Assembly: GCA_023144715.1 (NCBI GenBank)
Contig: JAGLFC010000040.1
Coordinates: 1 to 11,514 of the forward strand
Direction of reading: 5' to 3'
DNA from: Gammaproteobacteria bacterium
Lineage (GTDB): Bacteria; Pseudomonadota; Gammaproteobacteria; GRL18
DNA length: 11,514 nt
This document shows positions 1 through 7,068 of this stretch, in pieces. The number at the start of each line of letters is the position of its first letter. Position 1 is the stretch's first letter. The notes beneath the pieces were generated by a model that had not been told where the DNA came from, did no database searches, and saw only the letters and a list, made by a program, of their open reading frames with translations. Both the position numbers and the translations under genes were made by a program.

Positions 1-144
1 ATGGAAGGTCAAACCAACTATCCAGAAATGACCGCATGGAGACGTAATAATGCCGCTCACCCTATTGAGCAAACAGGTGGTAAATTACGTGAAATGATGC
101 CTTGGATTACTGAAAATGCTTTAGTGGATAAAGATAAGAACTAA
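1..144 (+). CDS. C-terminal part of an unrecognised protein, or a 47-residue small ORF
   Basis: The frame is open from the first base and ends in TAA at 142-144. The window begins exactly at an ATG, so I cannot tell whether this is the true start or an internal methionine of a longer gene; the strong terminator just downstream shows that a real transcript ends here. The 47 residues are polar and contain the stretch GGKLREMMPWITENA. There is no membrane segment and no motif I recognise. In many gammaproteobacteria hflC lies directly before the DUF2065 gene, but this tail does not look like the HflC C-terminus, so I do not assign it. More likely the end of a larger protein than a complete one. 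Confidence 0.5.
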   Translation: MEGQTNYPEMTAWRRNNAAHPIEQTGGKLREMMPWITENALVDKDKN

Positions 145-173
145 ATTTTTTATTATCATAAAATTTTATCTCC

Positions 174-208
174 AAAACAGCCTGCTTTATGCAGGCTGTT
201 TTGTTTTT
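174..208 (+). terminator. Strong intrinsic terminator after the first gene
   Basis: A perfect 12-bp stem (174-185 with 191-202, core ACAGCCTGC/GCAGGCTGT), a 5-nt TTTAT loop, and then GTTTTT. It begins about 30 nt after the stop codon of the upstream gene. It should separate that gene from the DUF2065-hisZ unit, which must therefore have its own promoter. The adenines on the left arm mirror the T tract, so it could also work weakly on the minus strand. Confidence 0.9.
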
Positions 209-500
209 AGTGTTTATTATTAAAGGTTGTGTGGAAATTAAGTAAATTTATAGGATTATTCAAGATCGTATTTTCCGTCAGCCATTATTCATTATTTCCC
301 AGTCAAATTCAGTAATATTTTTATCTTGCTTACTAAAACCTGTAAAATTCGATTTTCAATTCCTTTTTCTGTATTAAAACATCCTGTGTTTAATGAAATA
401 TTGATGACAGGATAGTGAGCCTTCCAGTCTCATTACTGATACACAGCCAAACCTTCAAAAAGGTAATTTTTTCATATTTTTTATAATAGTACCATGCTTA

Positions 501-529
501 TTGATGAGGGTTTTTATTTATGCTATTTT
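501..529 (+). promoter_or_regulatory. Candidate sigma-70 promoter for DUF2065-hisZ
   Basis: TTGATG at 501-506 and TATTTT at 524-529 are separated by 17 bp, with an extended -10 TG at 521-522. An overlapping TATAAT at 529-534 matches the consensus better but is badly spaced from this -35. Use of this promoter would give a leader of about 155 nt. The AT-rich context makes chance matches likely. Confidence 0.4.
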
Positions 530-592
530 ATAATTGCAAACATAAGACCTCAACGGTTATTGCCAGAAAATATACTGAGTATTTATTTTTAG

Positions 593-613
593 TCTCTATA
601 TTCCCTATAGAGA
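593..613. repeat. 8-bp inverted repeat in the leader region
   Basis: TCTCTATA (593-600) and TATAGAGA (606-613) form a perfect stem around the 5-nt loop TTCCC. No T tract follows, so it is not an ordinary terminator. It lies about 80 nt before the DUF2065 start and would sit in the leader of a transcript started near 535. It could be an RNA hairpin or a dyad bound by a regulator; the sequence does not decide. Confidence 0.45.
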
Positions 614-690
614 GAAGAAATACCACTAAATATATTAAATTTAGTACAACATATAAGGAAAATAGTATAAAATCCATTTTTAGTTAAAAG

Positions 691-894
691 ATGGATTATT
701 TATGTATGTGGAATGAATTATTAATTGCAGGTGCATTAATGTTGGTATTGGAAGGTTTACTTCCCATATTAAATCCAAAATTATTTAAAAAAATGATGTT
801 TGATGCTTCACAAGTCGATGAAAAAACATTACGTTGGGGTGGTATGGTTACCATGATCATCGGTGCAATTGCTATTTATATGCTAAAAAATTAG
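691..894 (+). CDS. DUF2065 family small inner-membrane protein (YjeT-like)
   Basis: A 67-residue protein with two hydrophobic segments, about residues 10-25 and 51-64. The first contains LVLEGLLPILNPK, close to the LVLEGLGPMLYPK region of E. coli YjeT as I recall it; a short basic loop (FKKMM) and RWGG before the second segment also fit. Function is unknown. In gammaproteobacteria it commonly sits between hflC and hisZ or purA, suggesting a link with the HflKC membrane complex, but hflC is not directly upstream here. The start is uncertain: ATG 691 has only a weak AAAAG before it, while ATG 706 would give 62 residues, nearer the family start, but has no visible ribosome site. hisZ follows after 15 nt, so the two are probably co-transcribed. 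Confidence 0.85.
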   Translation: MDYLCMWNELLIAGALMLVLEGLLPILNPKLFKKMMFDASQVDEKTLRWGGMVTMIIGAIAIYMLKN

Positions 895-909
895 AGAAAT
901 AACGATACT

Positions 910-2115
910 ATGTTAAATAAAGATCGCTGGTTATTACCTGAAGGCATTCAGGAAGTTTTATCTCCCCATGCACTGACAATTGAAGCACAGCGTCGCTCTC
1001 TACTGGATCTCTATCAAACATGGGGCTATGATCTAGTTGAGCCACCTATGATTGATTTTTTGGATTCCTTATTAACAGGGACAGGACACGATTTACAATT
1101 AATGACCTTTACCTTGACGGATCAAATTTCAGGTAAATTACTGGGTGTGCGTGCTGATATGACCCCACAAATTGCACGTATTGATGCCCATCATATCAAA
1201 ACAGAACAACCCACACGCTTTTGTTATATTGGTCAGGTGCTCAAAACTCGCTTAGAAGGCTTTTCACAATCACGCAGTCCCTTGCAAGTCGGTATTGAAT
1301 TGTATGGACATAGTGCGCCAGACAGTGATATTGAAGTGTTATTGTTAATGAGTGAGACTCTTAAAACAGTGGGCTTAGATAACTTTCATATTGATTTAGG
1401 TCATGTGGGCATCTTCCGCTCTATGGCAAAGCAAGCAGGCTTAACAGCACCACAAGAAGAACTCTTATTTGATACCTTACAACGTAAGGCTGTCACTGAT
1501 TTAAGTCTTTATCTGAATACTTTGGATATGAGTGATTTACAAAAACAAGAATTTATGTCATTAGTTGACCTCAATGGTGATATTTCCATTATTGATAAAG
1601 CACGTCAAATATTAAGCGGCGATGAAGTTCAGGCAGAATTAGATAATTTAGAAAGTATTGCTAAAGGCTTATTGGCTCGTTTGCCCCATCAAACACTTTA
1701 TTTTGACTTGTCAGAATTACGGGGTTATAACTACCATACAGGTGTTGTATTTGCCGCTTATTTACCGGGACATGGTCAGGAGATTGCAAAAGGTGGGCGT
1801 TATGATGGCATTGGTGAAACTTTTGGACGCTCCAGAGCAGCAACGGGTTTTAGTACGGATTTAAGACATTTAACGTCGCTCTTATCTGCTCAAGTATCAA
1901 CACAAGACGACGGACTTAATGAGCAAAATCAAGAAGCCATTTTTGCCCCTGCTGTGATCGATACAAAATTAATGAGCTTAGTGAATCAATTACGCCAGCA
2001 AGGTAAACGAGTGATTTCTGAATTGGCAGACTCTAATTCAGATGCTCATGCACTGGCATGTACTCATAAATTGAGTAATGACAGTGGTGAATGGCAAATT
2101 GTAACACTGTCATAA
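910..2115 (+). CDS. hisZ: ATP phosphoribosyltransferase regulatory subunit HisZ
   Basis: HisZ is a catalytically inactive histidyl-tRNA-synthetase-like protein that binds short-form HisG and is needed for the first step of histidine synthesis (ATP + PRPP to phosphoribosyl-ATP) and for histidine feedback. The 401 residues match the usual length of about 390. Visible class II synthetase features are the N-terminal LPEGI segment, GVRADMTPQIARI near residues 80-90, a motif-2-like RFCYIGQVLK, GYNYHTGVVFAAY near 275-287, and GGRYDGIGETFGR at 295-307. The family's absence of the C-terminal anticodon-binding domain separates it from true HisS. HisZ implies a short HisG elsewhere in the genome, unlike E. 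coli. Its position before purA is the common gammaproteobacterial arrangement. The ribosome site is poor (GAGAAATAACG), so translation may depend partly on coupling to DUF2065. Confidence 0.96.
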   Translation: MLNKDRWLLPEGIQEVLSPHALTIEAQRRSLLDLYQTWGYDLVEPPMIDFLDSLLTGTGHDLQLMTFTLTDQISGKLLGVRADMTPQIARIDAHHIKTEQPTRFCYIGQVLKTRLEGFSQSRSPLQVGIELYGHSAPDSDIEVLLLMSETLKTVGLDNFHIDLGHVGIFRSMAKQAGLTAPQEELLFDTLQRKAVTDLSLYLNTLDMSDLQKQEFMSLVDLNGDISIIDKARQILSGDEVQAELDNLESIAKGLLARLPHQTLYFDLSELRGYNYHTGVVFAAYLPGHGQEIAKGGRYDGIGETFGRSRAATGFSTDLRHLTSLLSAQVSTQDDGLNEQNQEAIFAPAVIDTKLMSLVNQLRQQGKRVISELADSNSDAHALACTHKLSNDSGEWQIVTLS

Positions 2116-2138
2116 AATAAGACTGTACAATATAGTAA

Positions 2139-2159
2139 ACTGATCAATAATCAATCAGT
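2139..2159. other. Small hairpin between hisZ and purA
   Basis: ACTGAT (2139-2144) and ATCAGT (2154-2159) can pair around a 9-nt loop. The right arm also contains CAGTC (2156-2160), which could instead pair with GACTG at 2121-2125, so two mutually exclusive stems are possible. TTTTTT occurs further on at 2172-2177, too far away for a standard terminator. The 102-nt gap may carry partial termination or a secondary purA promoter; I found no well-spaced -35/-10 pair in it and no PurR-like box. Confidence 0.35.
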
Positions 2160-2203
2160 CAGATTTGAAAATTTTTTAATTTAATACTTTTAAAAACAAT
2201 TAT

Positions 2204-2209
2204 TGAGGA
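2204..2209 (+). promoter_or_regulatory. Ribosome binding site that fixes the purA start
   Basis: TGAGGA lies 8 nt before ATG 2218. An in-frame TTG at 2203 would extend the protein by five residues, but it overlaps this site and has no ribosome site of its own. ATG 2218 also gives MGKNV, the usual beginning of PurA proteins. Confidence 0.85.
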
Positions 2210-2217
2210 TATTCAAC

Positions 2218-3510
2218 ATGGGAAAAAATGTCATCATCATCGGCTCACAATGGGGTGATGAAGGTAAGGGTAAGGTTGTTGACTTATTAACCGATAAAGC
2301 CGTTGCAGTCTCTCGCTTTCAAGGGGGTCATAATGCAGGTCATACCTTAGTGATTGACGGCAAAACAACCGTATTACACCTAATCCCCTCTGGTATCCTT
2401 AGAGATAATGTTCAATGCCTCATAGGTAATGGTGTTGTATTGGCAATGGATGCACTGGTTAAAGAACTCAAAGAATTACAACAGCAGGGCATTAATGCCA
2501 AAGAAAGAATGCTTATTAGTGAAGCCTGTCCATTAATTATGCCTTATCATGTGGCTCTCGATCAGGCACGTGAAATTGCTCGTGGCAAAAAAGCCATTGG
2601 TACAACAGGACGTGGCATTGGTCCTGCTTATGAAGATAAAGTCTCTCGCCGTGGCTTACGTGTCGGTGATTTACTCAATCCTGAACTCTTTGCCAGTAAA
2701 TTAAAAGAAGTCATGGAATACCATAACTTTTCCCTTGAACATTATTACAAGGCAGATACGGTTGACTATCAAACGACATTAGATGAAGCTCTCAGCTATG
2801 CTGATGAAATTCGTCCTATGATTGCCGATGTGACGGATGTGTTACACACTTATCGTGAACAGGGTGAAAGTATTTTATTTGAAGGTGCTCAAGGGGCATT
2901 GTTGGATATTGACCATGGTACTTATCCTTATGTCACTTCATCCACCACAACAGCAGGCGGTGCTGCCAGTGGTTCAGGTGTTGGACCACAATATTTTGAT
3001 TATATTTTAGGGATCACTAAGGCGTATACCACTCGTGTGGGTTCAGGTCCATTTCCAACTGAATTATTTGATGAAATTGGTCAATATTTGGGTGAGAAAG
3101 GTCATGAGTTTGGTGCCACAACAGGGCGTGAACGTCGTTGTGGTTGGTTAGATATTGTCTCACTCAAGCGTTCTAATCAGATCAATAGCGTCACGGGTAT
3201 GTGTATTACCAAGTTAGATGTTTTAGATGGTTTAGAAACACTTAAAATTTGTACCGCTTATGAGTTAGACGGTAAACACATCAGTGTACCGCCCATTGGT
3301 GCGGATCTGTATGATAATTGTGTGCCTGTTTATGAAGAAATGCCGGGTTGGTCTGAATCAACCGTGGGGGCTCCATCTTATGATTCACTGCCTGATAATG
3401 CGAAAGCCTATTTAAAACGTATTGAAGCATTAACCAACACACCTGTTGATATTATTTCAACAGGGCCTGATCGTGATGAAACGATTATTTTAAAACACCC
3501 ATTTGAATAA
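2218..3510 (+). CDS. purA: Adenylosuccinate synthetase PurA
   Basis: PurA joins IMP and aspartate, using GTP, to make adenylosuccinate, the committed step from IMP to AMP, in the cytosol as a homodimer. The 430 residues compare with 432 in E. coli and align nearly without gaps. Visible are the P-loop-like QWGDEGKGK (11-19) with catalytic Asp14, GHT with catalytic His42, the IMP-binding TTGRGIGPAYEDK (129-141), the VGSGPFPTEL and GATTGRERR segments of the substrate loop, the guanine-binding TKLDVLDG near residue 330, and the C-terminal STGPDRDETI. It is full length with no missing key residue. The start is set by the ribosome site at 2204-2209. It follows hisZ by 102 nt and precedes rnr by 69 nt that hold a two-tier hairpin, so transcription into rnr may be modulated. 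Confidence 0.98.
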   Translation: MGKNVIIIGSQWGDEGKGKVVDLLTDKAVAVSRFQGGHNAGHTLVIDGKTTVLHLIPSGILRDNVQCLIGNGVVLAMDALVKELKELQQQGINAKERMLISEACPLIMPYHVALDQAREIARGKKAIGTTGRGIGPAYEDKVSRRGLRVGDLLNPELFASKLKEVMEYHNFSLEHYYKADTVDYQTTLDEALSYADEIRPMIADVTDVLHTYREQGESILFEGAQGALLDIDHGTYPYVTSSTTTAGGAASGSGVGPQYFDYILGITKAYTTRVGSGPFPTELFDEIGQYLGEKGHEFGATTGRERRCGWLDIVSLKRSNQINSVTGMCITKLDVLDGLETLKICTAYELDGKHISVPPIGADLYDNCVPVYEEMPGWSESTVGAPSYDSLPDNAKAYLKRIEALTNTPVDIISTGPDRDETIILKHPFE

Positions 3511-3517
3511 ATGGTTT

Positions 3518-3562
3518 AATGACAGGTTATCCATAGACATTATGAATGTCTCGCCTGTCATT
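3518..3562 (+). other. Two-tier hairpin between purA and rnr
   Basis: The outer arms AATGACAGG (3518-3526) and CCTGTCATT (3554-3562) pair perfectly over 9 bp. Inside lies a second perfect stem, AGACAT (3535-3540) with ATGTCT (3546-3551), around TATGA. The tiers are separated by an asymmetric internal loop of 8 nt on the left and 2 nt on the right. No T tract follows, so it is not a classical intrinsic terminator. It ends 8 nt before the rnr Shine-Dalgarno and fills most of the 69-nt gap. Plausible roles are a processing site, a block to 3' decay protecting purA mRNA, or a translation-level switch for rnr. Confidence 0.7.
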
Positions 3563-3579
3563 CACACTCAAGGAAAAAT

Positions 3580-5943
3580 ATGAGTCGTAAATCTGCTAAA
3601 ACCTCTAATACAACCGATCCCTTTGCCAAACGTGAAGCAAAGAATTATGAAAATCCTATCCCAAGTCGTGAATTTATTCTCGAACTTTTGGCGGAACAGC
3701 CGGAACTGATCAACCGATTTAAAATAGAAAAACTGCTTAACTTACGTGACGCGGATCAAAAAGAAGGTTTAAGACGCAGATTGCGTGCTATGGAACGTGA
3801 TGGACAATTGTATTTTAATCGTCAAAAAAACTATGAGCTGATTTCTGAACTAGAAGTCTTAGAAGGCATTGTTTCAGCACATCCTGATGGTTTTGGCTTT
3901 GTCTTAGCAGAAGACGGAGGTGGTGATTTATTTCTGGGTATGCGTGATATGCGCCGTGTCTTTCATGGGGATCGCGTACAGGTGCGTTTAGCAGGTACTG
4001 ATCGCAAAGGACGACGTGAAGGTTCACTCGTTAAAGTACTTGAAAGCAATACCAATACGGTTGTCGGTCAACTCGAAGATCGTGAAGGCATTTTGATGGT
4101 TGTGCCTGATCATAAACGTATTAATCATGATGTGGTGGTGGCGAAAGAACACACTTATGGTGCTGAAATTGGGCAAATGGTGATGATTGAAATTTTACAT
4201 CATCCGACCCAATTTCAACGGGCTAAAGGTCGTGTTATCCAAAATTTAGGCAGTCACATGGAAGCGGGTCAAGAAATTGATGTCGCGATTCGTAGCTATG
4301 ATATTCCGCATGAATGGCCGATGATGCTTGAAGCAGAAGTTGCTGATCTAGAACCTTCTGTACCACAAAAAAGTAAAGAAGGTCGTAAAGATTTTCGAGA
4401 TCATTTTTTACTGACTATTGATGGATCGGATGCCAAAGATTTTGATGATGCAGTCTTTTGTCGGCGTGTCCGCTCAGGTAAAAATAAGGGATCATGGCTT
4501 TTATGGGTCGCAATTGCGGATGTTTCTGCTTATGTCGAACGCGGTACAGCATTAGATGCAGAAGCAAAACGCCGCGGTACTTCAGTTTATTTTCCTGGTC
4601 GAGTTGTACCGATGTTACCAGAAATATTATCCAATGGTTTATGCTCCATAAATCCTGACGTTGATCGTTTGGCAATGGTCTGTGAAATGACCATTTCACC
4701 CAAAGGCGTGGTCGAGAAATATCGTTTTAGTGAAGGTTTAATGCGTTCTCATGCTCGCCTAACATACAATCAAGTTGCAGCAATGGTCTTGGATGGTGAT
4801 GCAGAACTGTGTGAACAATATGCCGATCTTTTACCACATTTACATGAATTGTATCAACTTTATAAAGCCTTAGCCAAAAAGCGTCACCAACGCGGTGCAA
4901 TTGATTTTGAAACGGTTGAAACACAGATTGTTTTTGGCGACGATAAAAAAATTGAAAAATTAGCCCCCATTATTCGCAATGAAGCACATCGAGTGATTGA
5001 AGAATGTATGTTAGCGGCGAATGTGAGTGCTGCTAATTTCTTATTAAAAAATAAAATAGCTGCTCTATATCGTAATCATAAGGGGCCTTCAGAAGAAAAA
5101 CTCAAAGCATTAAAAGAATTTCTTTCTCCCTTAGGATTGGTGCTTCGTGGTGGTGACGAACCTCAAGCAAAAGACTATTCTAAATTACTGAATGAAATTA
5201 AAGAACGTCCTGATTTTGAAATTTTACAAACAGTGATGTTACGGAGTTTATCACAGGCTGTTTATGAAGCTGAAAATGTAGGACATTTTGGTCTGTCTTA
5301 TGATGCGTATGCTCACTTTACATCGCCTATACGCCGTTATCCTGATTTATTAGTGCATCGTGCTATTAAGCATATTGTCCGCAAAAAGAAAGCCACTACT
5401 TATCAATATACTCAAGAACAGATGTCTGATCTCGGTCAGCATTGTTCAGTGACAGAACGCCGTGCCGATGATGCAACTCGTGATGCCACTGATTGGCTAA
5501 AATGTGAGTATATGCTGGATAAGGTGGGTGAAAAATTTGATGGCATTATCAGCACCGTGACTGGCTTTGGTCTCTTTGTGATTTTGGATGATATTCATGT
5601 TGAAGGCTTAATTCATATCACCGCTTTAAAAGATGATTATTATCAGTTTGATAAAATGAATCATATTATGAAGGGTGAGCGTACAGGAAAAACCTATAAG
5701 CTGGGTGATAAAATTTCCATTCAAGTAGCAGCGGTCAGCCTTGATGAACGTAAAATTGATTTTGCTTTGCAACAGGAAGTATTATTAAAATCTAAGCAAA
5801 AAAGCAAACATAAAAAGAAAGGTAAATCTAAAAATAAGCCTAAGGAAAAATCAGATATTAAGACCAATAGCCATAGTAAAAAAGAAGAAAAAAATAAGCC
5901 TAAGAAAAAACATAAAAGTAGAAGACGGCGATGGATGGACTAA
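3580..5943 (+). CDS. rnr: Ribonuclease R (3'-5' exoribonuclease, RNB family)
   Basis: A processive 3'-5' exoribonuclease that degrades structured RNA and acts in rRNA and tmRNA-linked quality control in the cytosol. Domains in order over 787 residues: winged-helix-like N-terminus (about 28-90), two cold-shock OB folds (about 92-240), the RNB catalytic domain (about 265-600), an S1 domain (about 649-730, with VTGFGLFVILDD), and a Lys-rich tail (about 736-787). The metal-binding catalytic signature DGSDAKDFDDAV (281-292) retains the required aspartates, and FTSPIRRYPDLLVHRAIK is intact. This tail architecture marks RNase R rather than RNase II. An AAGGA site lies 5 nt before the ATG. The final 13 nt overlap the rlmB start, giving the conserved rnr-rlmB pair. 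The tail is very A-rich and contains an exact direct repeat. Confidence 0.97.
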   Translation: MSRKSAKTSNTTDPFAKREAKNYENPIPSREFILELLAEQPELINRFKIEKLLNLRDADQKEGLRRRLRAMERDGQLYFNRQKNYELISELEVLEGIVSAHPDGFGFVLAEDGGGDLFLGMRDMRRVFHGDRVQVRLAGTDRKGRREGSLVKVLESNTNTVVGQLEDREGILMVVPDHKRINHDVVVAKEHTYGAEIGQMVMIEILHHPTQFQRAKGRVIQNLGSHMEAGQEIDVAIRSYDIPHEWPMMLEAEVADLEPSVPQKSKEGRKDFRDHFLLTIDGSDAKDFDDAVFCRRVRSGKNKGSWLLWVAIADVSAYVERGTALDAEAKRRGTSVYFPGRVVPMLPEILSNGLCSINPDVDRLAMVCEMTISPKGVVEKYRFSEGLMRSHARLTYNQVAAMVLDGDAELCEQYADLLPHLHELYQLYKALAKKRHQRGAIDFETVETQIVFGDDKKIEKLAPIIRNEAHRVIEECMLAANVSAANFLLKNKIAALYRNHKGPSEEKLKALKEFLSPLGLVLRGGDEPQAKDYSKLLNEIKERPDFEILQTVMLRSLSQAVYEAENVGHFGLSYDAYAHFTSPIRRYPDLLVHRAIKHIVRKKKATTYQYTQEQMSDLGQHCSVTERRADDATRDATDWLKCEYMLDKVGEKFDGIISTVTGFGLFVILDDIHVEGLIHITALKDDYYQFDKMNHIMKGERTGKTYKLGDKISIQVAAVSLDERKIDFALQQEVLLKSKQKSKHKKKGKSKNKPKEKSDIKTNSHSKKEEKNKPKKKHKSRRRRWMD
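5830..5904 (+). repeat. 15-nt direct repeat in the Lys-rich tail of rnr
   Basis: AAAAATAAGCCTAAG occurs at 5830-5844 and again at 5890-5904, exactly 60 nt apart and in the same frame, each encoding the core KNKPK. Such repeats in low-complexity basic tails can expand or contract by recombination without shifting the frame, because 60 is a multiple of three. The tail also holds A runs of 6-8 that could slip. Confidence 0.8.
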
Positions 5944-6704
5944 TTTTTGGCTTACATGCGGTTAAATCAGCACTGAATTATTGTTCTTCTGATATTGACG
6001 ATCAACAAGAAAAAGAACAAAAAAATGTGTCTATTGTTTTTGTGGATCGTTCCAGAAAAGATAATCGTGTCAATGCGATTATAAAATTGGCGAAAAAAAA
6101 ATCCATTCAAGTTTCTTTGGTACAGAGAAAAAAACTGGATGAAATGGTACAGGGCAATCACCAAGGCGTTGTGGCTCAAGGTAATGTACCCGAAGTCAAA
6201 TCAGAGCAATTTTTAGATGAATTATTAGATTCACTGGAGCAAGATCCCTTTTTATTAATTTTAGATGGGGTGCAAGATCCTCATAATTTGGGTGCTTGCT
6301 TACGCACAGCTGATGCGGCAGGTGTTCACGCTATTATTGTGCCTAAAGATCGTTCTGTTTCTCTCACACCCACGGTCAGAAAAGTTGCCTGTGGTGCTGA
6401 TCAGAATGTACCACTGATTCAAGTGACCAATCTTGCTCGAACCATAAAATTATTAAAAACGTATCAAATTTGGGTGATTGGTACTGCGGGTGAAACAGAG
6501 TCTACTCTTTACCAAAGTCAATTAAAGGGATCTCTGGCTTTAGTCATGGGTACAGAAGGGAAGGGGATGCGCCGTTTAACCCGAGAAAATTGTGATGCTC
6601 TGGTAAAGATACCGATGCTAGGCAGTGTTGAAAGTTTAAATGTCTCAGTAGCAACAGGTATTTGTTTATTTGAAGCCGTGCGTCAAAGGAAAGAATCATG
6701 CTAA
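5931..6704 (+). CDS. rlmB: 23S rRNA (guanosine-2'-O-)-methyltransferase RlmB
   Basis: RlmB methylates the ribose 2'-O of G2251 (E. coli numbering) in the 23S rRNA P-loop using S-adenosylmethionine. The 257 residues compare with about 243 in E. coli; the extra length is mostly a polar insertion at about 19-32 (DDQQEKEQKN). The N-terminal substrate-binding domain begins IFGLHAVKSAL. The SPOUT trefoil-knot motifs are all present: LDGVQDPHNLGACLRTA (111-127), MGTEGKGMRRL (206-216) and IPMLGSVESLNVSVATG (227-243). ATG 5931 is the only start that gives the conserved N-terminus; it lies within the last codons of rnr, overlapping by 13 nt, with no strong ribosome site, so translation is probably coupled to rnr. 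The 3' end overlaps the next gene by 7 nt. Confidence 0.97.
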   Translation: MDGLIFGLHAVKSALNYCSSDIDDQQEKEQKNVSIVFVDRSRKDNRVNAIIKLAKKKSIQVSLVQRKKLDEMVQGNHQGVVAQGNVPEVKSEQFLDELLDSLEQDPFLLILDGVQDPHNLGACLRTADAAGVHAIIVPKDRSVSLTPTVRKVACGADQNVPLIQVTNLARTIKLLKTYQIWVIGTAGETESTLYQSQLKGSLALVMGTEGKGMRRLTRENCDALVKIPMLGSVESLNVSVATGICLFEAVRQRKESC

Positions 6705-6958
6705 AAATACGCATATCAGGTTCAGAAAGTGAGCTAAAAAAAGTAGCTCATAAAGCAGAAAATTCTTCCATTCAACGCTTTAACAGAGGCCATGGAAAAA
6801 CAAGTTTTGCTATTGATATTCAAATCAGTGTTGAAGATTTTGTAAATAATCTTAATCTCAGTAGTGATAATCAATTTTCAAATCACAATAATATGTGTAA
6901 CGCCCAAAAAATTCAAACGGAACTAGAATCTTTATTAGTAGAATTATCAGCAAAATAA
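6698..6958 (+). CDS. Unrecognised 86-residue protein coupled to rlmB
   Basis: I do not recognise this family. The ATG overlaps the end of rlmB by 7 nt and is preceded by a good ribosome site (AAGGAAAG, about 4-5 nt before), so it looks genuinely translated and coupled. A beta-alpha-beta-alpha pattern is suggested: strand LKIRIS (2-7), helix SELKKVAHKAE (11-21), strand SFAIDIQI (36-43), helix EDFVNNL (46-52), a polar Asn-rich linker (56-69), and a C-terminal amphipathic helix AQKIQTELESLLVEL (69-83). There is one Cys (67), no signal peptide and no membrane segment, so it is probably a small cytosolic protein. Its position suggests a role linked to RNA or the ribosome, but this is inference from context only. 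Confidence 0.75.
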   Translation: MLKIRISGSESELKKVAHKAENSSIQRFNRGHGKTSFAIDIQISVEDFVNNLNLSSDNQFSNHNNMCNAQKIQTELESLLVELSAK

Positions 6959-6980
6959 TCACTAAAATCAGATTATTTAG

Positions 6981-7006
6981 AAATCCCTTACTCTAAGGGA
7001 TTTATT
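6981..7006 (+). terminator. Intrinsic terminator-like hairpin closing the purA-rnr-rlmB block
   Basis: AAATCCCTTA (6981-6990) pairs perfectly with TAAGGGATTT (6994-7003) around CTC, 23 nt after the stop of the 86-residue protein. The downstream tail is only ATT, so the U tract comes mainly from the stem's own TTT and termination may be incomplete. The AAA of the left arm would give a matching tail on the opposite strand. Confidence 0.65.
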
Positions 7007-7033
7007 GTAAATAGAATTATTTTTCTATATACT
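7005..7033 (+). promoter_or_regulatory. Sigma-70 promoter for the DUF533 gene
   Basis: TTGTAA (7005-7010) and TATACT (7028-7033) are exactly 17 bp apart. The -10 matches the consensus at five of six positions and the -35 at four. The predicted start near 7040 gives a leader of about 30 nt, with AAGGA at 7055-7059 before ATG 7069. The promoter begins at the foot of the preceding terminator, which marks the DUF533 gene as a separate unit. Confidence 0.65.
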
Positions 7034-7068
7034 GAAAACACTTAATAAATAATCAAGGAATCTATTCT

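Larger units (their letters stand above)
209..690. other. Long AT-rich intergenic region, no convincing gene
   Basis: About 480 nt without an ORF of useful length in any frame. It contains a candidate sigma-70 promoter (501-529), an 8-bp inverted repeat (593-613) and many short A/T runs. A short minus-strand open stretch at 391-455 goes nowhere. The region probably serves as a long leader or regulatory region for the DUF2065-hisZ transcript, and it is long enough to hide a small RNA, although I see no clear promoter-terminator pair for one. Confidence 0.55.

Noticed and set aside
391..455. Short minus-strand open stretch reading KVWLCISNETGRL, possibly a transposase relic
   Set aside because: Only about 20 codons before a stop, no matching frames on either side and no terminal inverted repeats; too short to support.
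1658..1864. Overlapping plus-strand frame and antisense frame inside hisZ
   Set aside because: Both lie within conserved HisZ motifs and show no independent coding signal.
2203..2217. TTG start at 2203 for purA
   Set aside because: It overlaps the Shine-Dalgarno that serves ATG 2218, and PurA proteins normally begin at the MGKNV position.
4415..4924. Minus-strand open frames of 65-94 codons inside rnr
   Set aside because: They lie opposite a strongly conserved RNase R coding region, have no ribosome sites, and are His/Leu-rich as expected of antisense shadow frames.
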